Positions 1-4,961 of a DNA stretch of 6,435 nt are shown piece by piece. The notes under the pieces were generated by a model. That model was not told where the DNA came from. It saw only the letters and a program-made list of their open reading frames with translations, and ran no database searches. How positions within the stretch are numbered: position 1 is the stretch's first letter; the number at the start of each line of letters is the position of its first letter. The stretch spans positions 1 through 6,435 of the forward strand of contig CAMLRE010000132.1 of assembly GCA_946482355.1 (NCBI GenBank), given 5' to 3'. The position numbers and the translations under genes were made by a program. The stretch comes from an uncultured Bdellovibrio sp. GTDB lineage: Bacteria; Bdellovibrionota; Bdellovibrionia; Bdellovibrionales; Bdellovibrionaceae.

Positions 1-107
1 AATGGAAGAAAGACACTTGTTCTAAAAACTGTGCTTACCATTACCAGTTACATCCCGACCGTAAAGCTCCACGCCAAGTGCAGCCTTATGAGACTGAGAA
101 CGATTAG
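1..107 (+). CDS. C-terminal end of an unidentified protein (5' truncated by window edge)
   Basis: Reading with the first full codon at position 3, an open frame of 34 codons runs to a TAG at 105-107. The visible tail begins WKKDTCSKNC and ends PYETEND. It is charged, with two cysteines four residues apart (CSKNC) and a basic, proline-containing stretch (PDRKAPRQ). The other two + frames either stop early or give an unlikely composition, so this frame is preferred. The fragment is too short to assign a family. Its stop codon lies one base from the stop codon of the convergent TonB-like gene, so the two genes meet tail to tail with no room for a terminator between them. Confidence 0.5.
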   Translation, partial: WKKDTCSKNCAYHYQLHPDRKAPRQVQPYETEND

Positions 108-108
108 T

Positions 109-675
109 TTATTTTTCTGATTCAAATCTGACTTTAAATAAAATGGCGCTTGCGACAGGTTTATTGTTAATCATCGCAGGCTTAAATTTTGATTCGCGGG
201 CGATTTTTAAAGCCACATCATCTAAACCGTACGGAAGAGAATTTCTTAATTTGGCGTTTTTAACAACGCCGTCTGATCCGATAACTAATTCAACTTGAGC
301 TGTTCCTGAAAAGTCAGCCTGTCTTGCGGCTTCGGTTCTGTTGGCTTTTGTCTTTGTGAGTAACACCGCAGGTGATGTGATCGCCCCGTCTGCAGCTAAT
401 TCTTCGGCGATTTCTTCGTGGCTTGTTCCACCGACCGGTGTTTTTGTTTCGTTTGATGTTTCTTTAGATTGGTCGGCGATTTCGTTTACTTTTTGGTGCT
501 TCGGCTTTTCTAATTTACTTTCATTAGGTTTAGTAATCGGAGTTACGTATGAAGTTACTTCAATATTATCGTAAACCTGTCCTGTCGGTTGCGCTAAAAA
601 CATGACTATAACTGCGGCAAGCATATGAAAGCCTCCGGAAACTGTTAAGTAAAGAAATTTGCGCGATTTCGACAT
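109..675 (-). CDS. TonB-family energy-transducer protein
   Basis: This 188-residue protein has the three-part TonB layout. A short basic start is followed by one inner-membrane anchor (about residues 8-28). A periplasmic linker rich in Pro, Lys, Glu and Ser spans about 29-115. A C-terminal TonB fold spans about 118-188, with the family pattern of a beta strand (AQVELVIGSDGVV), a helix (YGLDDVALKIARES) and FKPA...KPVASAILFKVRF. The anchor has Ser13-x3-His17, the same spacing as the Ser and His of the functional SHLS motif in E. coli TonB; the later Leu and Ser of that motif appear as Val24 and Ala28. The family couples inner-membrane proton-motive force from ExbB/ExbD to outer-membrane transporters, but no exbB, exbD or receptor gene lies nearby. 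There is no Shine-Dalgarno before the ATG at 675; a good promoter places transcription start at the ATG. A role in gliding- or predation-type machines that reuse the TonB fold is also possible. Confidence 0.85.
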   Translation of the reverse strand: MSKSRKFLYLTVSGGFHMLAAVIVMFLAQPTGQVYDNIEVTSYVTPITKPNESKLEKPKHQKVNEIADQSKETSNETKTPVGGTSHEEIAEELAADGAITSPAVLLTKTKANRTEAARQADFSGTAQVELVIGSDGVVKNAKLRNSLPYGLDDVALKIARESKFKPAMINNKPVASAILFKVRFESEK

Positions 676-681
676 GGTTTA

Positions 682-710
682 CTTATAGCGAAAAACGCGC
701 GTAATTTCAA
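682..710 (-). promoter_or_regulatory. Promoter of the TonB-family gene, predicted to give a leaderless mRNA
   Basis: On the minus strand a -35 box TTGAAA (710-705, 5/6 consensus) and a -10 box TATAAG (687-682, 5/6) are separated by exactly 17 bases. Only six bases (TAAACC) separate the -10 box from the ATG at 675-673, so transcription should start on or next to the A of the ATG. The promoter fills the 36-base gap after the hemerythrin gene, so the TonB gene can be transcribed independently of that block. This is the best-matching promoter in the window. Confidence 0.75.
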
Positions 711-711
711 G

Positions 712-1443
712 TTACTGCATTAGATTTGAAGGGCGATAATCGCGGTTTCGCTCTTCTTGGATCGCATCCACTTCGTCTTCAGTTAGACTTTCTTCTCGGC
801 GGAAGTGATCTTTTAAGTCTAAATATTGCTTTCCAATCAATATGCGATCTTCAATATCGACCTCTTTTTTAAAGTCAGGAATAATCTCTGACTCTTCTTC
901 TTCGATGTGATGTTCTACAAGTTCTGCCAGCACTTTTGCTCGAGCTGACCAAACACCGGCATCTTCAGCCATTTTTACTTCGTCTACCATGTATTCAGCT
1001 AAAGCGTGTTCAACATCGCCTTCTAAGCCATGAACACGAAGGTCACGGTTTTCATCTTTTAGAAAAGTATAAAAACTTTCTTGCTCAGCGTGGGCATGCA
1101 CTAACAAAAGCGGCGCAAACTGGTCAAAAGCTCTTCTACGAGTTCTGACAGTTAATTCTGAGTCTTTAAGAATAGCGATTAAACGTTTAAGTGGTGCATG
1201 ATCAAGTAAAATTAATTTAACGATATCATCTTTTGAAGTCTGGGCATTGCTGCCACGTGTGCGTGAACTTCGGCTTAAACTTCTTGTCGGACGAAAATCT
1301 TCGTACTCTTCATCATAAATCATATCATCGGCATCATGTTCGTGTGAACGTGATCTACTTGTTGTACGGTAATTTTTTGATTTTGATTTAGAACGCGATG
1401 ATGACGCGCCCGACGAACGCGTTGAACGTTTAGCTTTTTTCAT
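712..1443 (-). CDS. Hemerythrin HHE-domain protein with Ser/Arg-rich N-terminal extension
   Basis: The 243-residue product has two parts. Residues 1-70 are a low-complexity extension, first basic and Ser/Arg/Lys-rich (1-33), then acidic (34-50), then Ser/Arg-rich again. Residues 71-215 form a hemerythrin-like four-helix bundle with candidate metal ligands in helical order: His82 (LLDHAPLK), His116/His118 and Glu120/Glu122 (HAHAEQE), His146 (GDVEHAL), and His178/His179 with Glu182/Glu183 (EHHIEEEE). Such domains bind a di-iron centre and are used for oxygen, nitric oxide or redox sensing and for stress protection. No signal peptide is seen, so it is probably cytoplasmic. The ATG at 1443 is preceded by a good Shine-Dalgarno (AGAGGAG). 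It lies 38 bases downstream of the 1482-1886 gene on the same strand and probably shares its transcript. The extension is unusual for the family and could bind nucleic acid or membrane; that is inference. Confidence 0.85.
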   Translation of the reverse strand: MKKAKRSTRSSGASSSRSKSKSKNYRTTSRSRSHEHDADDMIYDEEYEDFRPTRSLSRSSRTRGSNAQTSKDDIVKLILLDHAPLKRLIAILKDSELTVRTRRRAFDQFAPLLLVHAHAEQESFYTFLKDENRDLRVHGLEGDVEHALAEYMVDEVKMAEDAGVWSARAKVLAELVEHHIEEEESEIIPDFKKEVDIEDRILIGKQYLDLKDHFRREESLTEDEVDAIQEERNRDYRPSNLMQ

Positions 1444-1481
1444 TGAAACTCCTCTTTTAAGCAGTGATCTGTAAACACTGA

Positions 1482-1886
1482 TTACAGAGCAAGGCCAGTG
1501 CCACTCTGATGTGGGGAATTTTGTCTTTGCGCATGACAGTACTGCATCCGCTTAATCATCAGTGGCGAAATGTCTTCGTGATAAAGACCATAAGACTCGA
1601 CGTAAATTCCTTTAACATCATCAACCAGTGACGAGATCGCATAAAGAATGGATTGGTCATCGGGATCAGACGTGTTTTCAAAGCGCATCACTTCATCGAA
1701 GAAAATATCTTTCGGATAAAGTTTAATTTTTCCGTCTTCGGTTTTAAAGTGGTCATAGGCTAATGTAAGATTATGAATATAGCCCTTCGCTTCTAGTTTT
1801 TTTATAGCTTCAGTTACACATTGCATTTCGCCTGTGCCCGCGCGGATCATGTCACTGGGAAGCTTAGTTGGTATATGTTGCTCCAT
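1482..1886 (-). CDS. Small conserved protein of the family often mislabelled 'phosphoribosylpyrophosphate synthetase'
   Basis: This 134-residue cytoplasmic protein resembles, from memory, a roughly 100-residue family common in Bacteroidota. Shared features are a start like TVTEAIKKLEAKGY (here 24-36), a central FDEVMRFE...SDPDD (63-76), ILYAISS (80-86), VKGIYVESYGLY (91-102) and a closing SPLMIKRM (107-114). Database entries often call these proteins PRPP synthetase, but there is no PRPP-binding loop and the protein is far too short, so that name should not be carried over. The true function is unknown. Residues 1-20 and the Gln/His/Ser tail after 115 extend beyond the usual core. The ATG at 1886 has an upstream AAAAGGA at about ten bases. 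A strong terminator ends 18 bases before the ATG, leaving no space for a separate promoter, so expression may depend on read-through. It lies upstream of the hemerythrin gene, suggesting a shared stress or redox role. Confidence 0.75.
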   Translation of the reverse strand: MEQHIPTKLPSDMIRAGTGEMQCVTEAIKKLEAKGYIHNLTLAYDHFKTEDGKIKLYPKDIFFDEVMRFENTSDPDDQSILYAISSLVDDVKGIYVESYGLYHEDISPLMIKRMQYCHAQRQNSPHQSGTGLAL

Positions 1887-1904
1887 ATTTTCTCAATCCT
1901 TTTC

Positions 1905-1938
1905 AAAAAAAAGAGCCTCATCTTGCGATGAGACTCTT
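1905..1938 (-). terminator. Strong intrinsic terminator on the minus strand
   Basis: The arms at 1911-1922 and 1927-1938 form a 12-bp stem on the minus-strand RNA, with eleven Watson-Crick pairs and one G-U wobble (1916/1933). The loop is a stable GCAA tetraloop, followed by a run of at least six U (1910-1905). On the + strand the same position is a C-A mismatch and no T-run follows, so the structure is oriented for the minus strand. It lies downstream of the Q/N-rich gene and directly before the Shine-Dalgarno of the 1482-1886 gene. Confidence 0.85.
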
Positions 1939-1943
1939 CCAAT

Positions 1944-1966
1944 TCGTTGCTTTTTCAGGGCAACGA
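1944..1966 (-). other. Second hairpin next to the terminator
   Basis: A perfect 7-bp inverted repeat (TCGTTGC at 1944-1950, GCAACGA at 1960-1966) encloses a 9-base loop. On the minus strand it lies five bases upstream of the terminator stem. It has no U-run of its own. It may stabilise the 3' end of a transcript or belong to a regulatory leader. Confidence 0.4.
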
Positions 1967-1995
1967 GTTGATTCGGATGTATGTGTGTGTCTGTC

Positions 1996-2015
1996 TTTTA
2001 CTTTTGCAAGTAAAA
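1996..2015 (-). other. Hairpin at the stop codon of the Q/N-rich gene
   Basis: A perfect 8-bp AU-rich inverted repeat (TTTTACTT at 1996-2003, AAGTAAAA at 2008-2015) encloses TTGC on the + strand, which reads GCAA on the minus strand. That is the same GNRA tetraloop as in the terminator hairpin. It starts two bases after the stop codon at 2017-2019. No U-run follows, so it is not a terminator by itself. Confidence 0.4.
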
Positions 2016-2016
2016 C

Positions 2017-2205
2017 TTATTTATTTGATCTTTGTTGTTGGCCGCCAGTTTGTCCCTGATTGAAATTTGATTCACGAGACGAAGACGTTGATGAACCTGT
2101 GCCAGTACCAGTGCTTGAACTTTGGTTTTGGTTAGGTTTATTTGCCTGACCACCTTGTTGAGATTGGTTTTGATTTTGATTTGGCATATTTGTATTTTCT
2201 TTCAT
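2017..2205 (-). CDS. Small Q/N/S/G-rich, predicted disordered protein
   Basis: This 62-residue protein is almost entirely low complexity: 24 residues are Gln or Asn, and most of the rest are Ser, Gly or Thr. It begins MKENTNMPNQNQ, has a middle block of Ser and Gly-Thr repeats (29-43) and ends GGQQQRSNK. There is no hydrophobic segment and no signal peptide, so it should be soluble, cytoplasmic and disordered. A strong Shine-Dalgarno (AAGGAG, seven bases before the ATG at 2205) and a dedicated terminator downstream argue that it is a real gene despite the low complexity. A second in-frame ATG at residue 7 lacks a comparable ribosome site. I recognise no family. It resembles small stress- or desiccation-associated hydrophilic proteins in character only. 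No convincing promoter was found in the 164-base divergent gap to the start of the Mpo1-like gene. Confidence 0.7.
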   Translation of the reverse strand: MKENTNMPNQNQNQSQQGGQANKPNQNQSSSTGTGTGSSTSSSRESNFNQGQTGGQQQRSNK

Positions 2206-2333
2206 TGGTGTTCTCCTTGTTAACGAAACTGCTTAATCCCCAATACAAGTTCTGTTCCAAATCCAAACACCGTTAGTTTTGAGCTGAAATTAAAATGCTG
2301 CGGCTAGTTCCCGTGTTTAGACCCAGAAAGGGT

Positions 2334-2362
2334 TCGATAAACCAAGTGATATGGTGTATAAT
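2334..2362 (+). promoter_or_regulatory. Promoter of the Mpo1-like gene, predicted leaderless
   Basis: A perfect -10 box TATAAT lies at 2357-2362, directly preceded by TG. The -35 candidate TCGATA (2334-2339, 4/6 consensus) is 17 bases upstream. Seven bases (2363-2369) separate the -10 box from the ATG at 2370, so the transcript should begin at or beside the ATG. No Shine-Dalgarno is present. The -10 box decides in favour of the 2370 start over the in-frame ATG at 2295, which would lie upstream of this promoter. Confidence 0.6.
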
Positions 2363-2369
2363 TATAAAC

Positions 2370-2807
2370 ATGAGAACATTAAACGATTGGCTTATGGCCT
2401 ACGGCGAAACTCACCAGAACAAACTTAATCGCGCGATTCATTTGATCTGCGTTCCGGCAATTCTATTTAGTGTTGTTGGAATGTTATGGTGCATCCCAAA
2501 AGGTTTTTTGTTTCCGAACGTTAACTATATTAATTGGTCGCATATCGTGATGATACCTGCGTTAGTTTTTTATGCGCGCTTGGGACTTCGCCCTTTTGCA
2601 CTGATGTTATTAACTTTTGCGATCGCGTCTTCTTTATTAATGCTTTTACAGAATATGGGTGCTCCACTTTTAACACTAAATATTACGATATTTGTTGTGG
2701 CGTGGATCGGTCAGTTTTATGGGCATCATGTTGAAGGCAAAAAACCTTCGTTTTTTCAGGATCTTCAGTTCTTACTGATTGGCCCTCTTTGGGTTTATTA
2801 CCACTAA
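2370..2807 (+). CDS. Mpo1-like (DUF962) integral membrane protein
   Basis: The 145-residue protein starts MRTLNDWLMAYGETHQ and continues NKLNRAIHLICVP (17-29), the typical opening of the DUF962/Mpo1-like family. The end GQFYGHHVEGKKPSF (114-128) is the second family signature. Four to five hydrophobic segments are visible (about 25-43, 57-74, 77-95, 101-117 and 130-145), giving an inner-membrane protein of normal family length. The yeast member Mpo1 is an iron-dependent dioxygenase in alpha-oxidation of 2-hydroxy fatty acids. The conserved His residues here (15, 24, 119, 120) fit metal binding, but the bacterial substrate is unknown. The frame is open from an ATG at 2295, adding 25 residues; that start is rejected because homologues begin at MRTL-like sequences and the promoter lies inside the extension. 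The gene is divergent from the Q/N-rich gene. Confidence 0.85.
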   Translation: MRTLNDWLMAYGETHQNKLNRAIHLICVPAILFSVVGMLWCIPKGFLFPNVNYINWSHIVMIPALVFYARLGLRPFALMLLTFAIASSLLMLLQNMGAPLLTLNITIFVVAWIGQFYGHHVEGKKPSFFQDLQFLLIGPLWVYYH

Positions 2808-2865
2808 ATCCTGATTATATTGTTACACAGACAGTTAATTAAGCATTTTTATTTAAAACTAATGC

Positions 2866-2894
2866 GTGACTTTACGGCCTTAGCAACTTATCTT
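2866..2894 (+). promoter_or_regulatory. Candidate promoter of the initiator tRNA
   Basis: A -35-like GTGACT (2866-2871, 4/6) and a -10-like TATCTT (2889-2894, 4/6) are separated by 17 bases. Transcription would start near 2901, about 12 bases before the mature tRNA. The match is moderate. It fits a tRNA with its own promoter, because the preceding gene ends at 2807 without a visible terminator and read-through from it is also possible. Confidence 0.4.
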
Positions 2895-2912
2895 AACCCC
2901 ACATCAGTCAGT

Positions 2913-2989
<77 letters not shown>

Positions 2990-3248
2990 ATTTTCTTTCT
3001 GACTAAAAATCATAAAAAATTATTCATAGTCCATTAAAACGCAGCCAGTTTTTGCCTGCAATACACGACTTTTGATTTTCTAAACAAGACCAACCTCATA
3101 TTGCTGTCACTGGGCCATCGTTTGTTTTTTTAAACGTGGAGGCAACTAGAAACGCTGTTTTGACATCGTTTCATCTTAGCTTCTACGTACAAAAATGAAA
3201 ATTTTGTTGGGCAATATAAGTTTATAACTAAAATAGTATTTACTTCAC
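2990..3248 (+). other. Non-coding spacer after the tRNA
   Basis: No supportable gene is seen on either strand. The 3' flank of the tRNA is T-rich (2990-2998) but has no hairpin terminator. One imperfect hairpin is visible: CCA-t-CGTTT (3115-3123) pairs with AAACGTGG (3132-3139) around a T-rich 8-base loop, without a following T-run. A perfect TTGACA lies at 3160-3165 but has no matching -10 box at normal spacing. No direct repeat of the tRNA 3' end was found, so there is no sign of an integrated element. Confidence 0.5.
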
Positions 3249-3278
3249 TTGATTATCATCCACTCAATCACGCATAAT
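3249..3278 (+). promoter_or_regulatory. Promoter of the membrane beta-propeller gene, predicted leaderless
   Basis: A -35-like TTGATT (3249-3254, 4/6) and a -10 box CATAAT (3273-3278, 5/6) are separated by 18 bases. Exactly seven bases (TTTAATT) separate the -10 box from the ATG at 3286, the same distance as in the Mpo1-like gene. No Shine-Dalgarno precedes the ATG, so a leaderless transcript is predicted. Confidence 0.55.
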
Positions 3279-3285
3279 TTTAATT

Positions 3286-4776
3286 ATGTTTAACCTATTT
3301 CAAGCCCGCATCATTGCCTCACTACTGCTATTGCTTTTTCCCTTAATTACAAAAGCAGATGCTATCAATCCCTTACTTAATCTATTTACCAAGGAAACCG
3401 CAGGCTCTGCAGCAACACTTACCGTATTTATTATTCTCATTGAATCAACGCTTCTTCGTAAATTTGTAAAAACAGTTTCTTGGCGAACACACGTTTGGAG
3501 AGCTACAGTCTTTAATACAATATCGAGCGCATTTGGTTCAATCGCCGCAGTATTATTTTTTAAAGAACAATTAGATTGGCGCATGAGTGAACTTTATATC
3601 CCAATGTTTATTCTTACACTCATTACAGAAACACCGGCATTAATCTATCTCTACCGCCGAGATAATCTTGGTTGGTTAAGATCTCTCAAGCTTTCGGTTG
3701 GCATTAATATAGCCAGCTACGTCTCTTTATTTGTTGGTCAAATCGGATATTTTCTTATTGTTCTTTCTTATGCAGGCTTTGCAGACGAACAGACCATCAA
3801 GAACTGGACCAATGCTACGGTGTTGAATGGCGAATCGGGATATATCTATACCGTGAAAAATCTGGCTAATGGTTGGCCTGAAAAGAATATTTTAAATCGC
3901 TACGATGTTGAAAATAAAAAATGGGATATCGTCGATCCAGGTTTAAAAAACGGATTAGATTCTTCAGAATGGGACACACGTGGCAACATTCTGGCTGTTG
4001 TTGAAAAAATAGATGATTTTTCTCATTCAGCAAAAGATCAAGTTGATCCATCTATTTTAATCTTGGATATCCGCAACTTTTCAAAGATTTCAGAAATAAA
4101 AAGCAAAGGTGGCGATATGCGAATCTCACCAGATCTTAGTAAGCTTGCCGTTTTTGAATTCGACAGACAGCTTGAAGCACCAAAAGATGATGAAAGCCAT
4201 TTTATGTTGGGAGCTGCTTACAAATTGCGAATCTACGATATTAAATCTGGTAAACTTTTATTCGAATCACCAAGACCCGCAATAGACGAAGGCTTAACTT
4301 GGTTAGCTAACTCTACTGAAGTCGTATTCGCTTCACTTCGTGATGAGTCGCTCTTTTCTCAAAAAGAAAAGTTTAATTCGATGGGTTACGGACGAGATTA
4401 TAGTAAACTAGGGCAATTCCCTATCGATCTTTTTATATACAATATGGAAACGAACTCCGTTAGATTTTTAACCGAAGGTATACAACCAAATAGAGTCGAT
4501 ACTACTAATGAGATCACTTACTTAAAAGAAGTTAAACCATACAAACATGAAATCTGGAAATTAGATGCGAACCTAACTAATTCTCAGTTCGTAATGAAGG
4601 TTGAAGAGCCAAGATACGCACCATCTCCGAGCGGAAAAAAATATTTACTAAGAGTGCCCCACCAACAACCCTTCGGTAGTAACGACTTTTTAGCTGTATC
4701 CACAACTAATGATAAAGATAAAAAGTTCATTCTCGAACCTCGATATCGTTCTTTATTTAGATGGGTCGAAAAATAA
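3286..4776 (+). CDS. Membrane protein with N-terminal four-helix module and C-terminal beta-propeller-like domain
   Basis: This 496-residue protein begins with a signal peptide or first anchor (8-26, possible cleavage after KADA). Four hydrophobic helices follow at about 39-57, 72-92, 104-122 and 137-163. Residues 180-496 are soluble and show at least five repeated beta-sheet units of TolB/WD40-like type, for example ILNRYDVENKKWDIV (202-216), SILILDIRNFSKI (256-268), YKLRIYDIKSGKLLF (312-326), IDLFIYNMETNSVRFL (380-395) and HEIWKLDANL (421-430). Between them are SPDLSKLAVF and APSPSGKKYLL turns typical of these propellers. Whether or not the first segment is cleaved, the helix count places the propeller in the periplasm. 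I do not recognise a named family for the whole protein. A sensing, scaffolding or peptidase-like role would be inference; no catalytic Ser-Asp-His set is evident. The following Tiki-like gene starts 185 bases after the stop. Confidence 0.8.
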   Translation: MFNLFQARIIASLLLLLFPLITKADAINPLLNLFTKETAGSAATLTVFIILIESTLLRKFVKTVSWRTHVWRATVFNTISSAFGSIAAVLFFKEQLDWRMSELYIPMFILTLITETPALIYLYRRDNLGWLRSLKLSVGINIASYVSLFVGQIGYFLIVLSYAGFADEQTIKNWTNATVLNGESGYIYTVKNLANGWPEKNILNRYDVENKKWDIVDPGLKNGLDSSEWDTRGNILAVVEKIDDFSHSAKDQVDPSILILDIRNFSKISEIKSKGGDMRISPDLSKLAVFEFDRQLEAPKDDESHFMLGAAYKLRIYDIKSGKLLFESPRPAIDEGLTWLANSTEVVFASLRDESLFSQKEKFNSMGYGRDYSKLGQFPIDLFIYNMETNSVRFLTEGIQPNRVDTTNEITYLKEVKPYKHEIWKLDANLTNSQFVMKVEEPRYAPSPSGKKYLLRVPHQQPFGSNDFLAVSTTNDKDKKFILEPRYRSLFRWVEK

Positions 4777-4816
4777 CCAGTGGCGCACGCATTGTGCGAT
4801 TTCAACTGGCTTTATT
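4777..4816 (+). terminator. Candidate hairpin terminator after the propeller gene
   Basis: Immediately after the stop codon a two-part hairpin can form. The outer arms are CCAGT (4777-4781) and ACTGG (4805-4809); the inner arms are CGCAC (4784-4788) and GTGCG (4794-4798) with a 5-base loop and an asymmetric internal loop. The T-rich tail (CTTTATT) is weak, so termination on the + strand is uncertain. On the minus strand a better T-run follows, but no minus-strand gene ends here. Confidence 0.35.
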
Positions 4817-4926
4817 CTGCTTGAAACAGAGGATAGTTCGATTAGTACTCCCTGATAACCAGAAGGCGCAGGGTTCTAATGCTGAAAACAAATATCTATT
4901 TGCAGTACAAGCAAACGTGTTAGCTA

Positions 4927-4955
4927 TTCACGCCGACGTTAAGTTGATTCAAAAT
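4927..4955 (+). promoter_or_regulatory. Weak candidate promoter of the Tiki-like gene
   Basis: A -35-like TTCACG (4927-4932, 4/6) and a -10-like CAAAAT (4950-4955, 4/6) are separated by 17 bases. The -10 ends six bases before the ATG at 4962, matching the leaderless layout of the TonB gene. No Shine-Dalgarno is present. The individual boxes are weak and the region is AT-rich, so chance matches are likely. Confidence 0.3.
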
Positions 4956-4961
4956 ATTAAA

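Noticed and set aside
341..574. Open frame on the + strand opposite the TonB-like gene
   Set aside because: No ribosome site, and it lies entirely antisense to a gene with a recognisable TonB domain and promoter.
936..1148. Open frame on the + strand opposite the hemerythrin gene
   Set aside because: Antisense to the conserved four-helix domain, with a His/Leu-rich composition typical of a mirrored coding frame.
1868..2059. Open frame on the + strand across the terminator region
   Set aside because: It runs through a minus-strand terminator and two genes' ends and has no ribosome site.
2295..2369. Upstream ATG giving a 25-residue longer Mpo1-like protein
   Set aside because: The TATAAT promoter lies inside this extension, and family members start at the MRTL-like position.
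2534..2734. Second + strand frame inside the Mpo1-like gene
   Set aside because: Out of frame within a recognised domain; no independent start signal.
3160..3165. Perfect TTGACA as the -35 box of the propeller gene
   Set aside because: No acceptable -10 box lies 16-18 bases downstream; the closer pair at 3249-3278 fits better.
2990..3285. Possible integration site after the tRNA
   Set aside because: No repeat of the tRNA 3' end, no integrase and no change of gene type were seen.
3300..3584. Minus-strand frames opposite the propeller gene (also 3866-4051 and 4584-4805)
   Set aside because: All are antisense to a long gene with clear helices and repeats, and none has a ribosome site.
4761..4961. 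ATG at 4761 as the start of the Tiki-like gene
   Set aside because: It overlaps the end of the propeller gene and would place the signal peptide 67 residues from the N-terminus.
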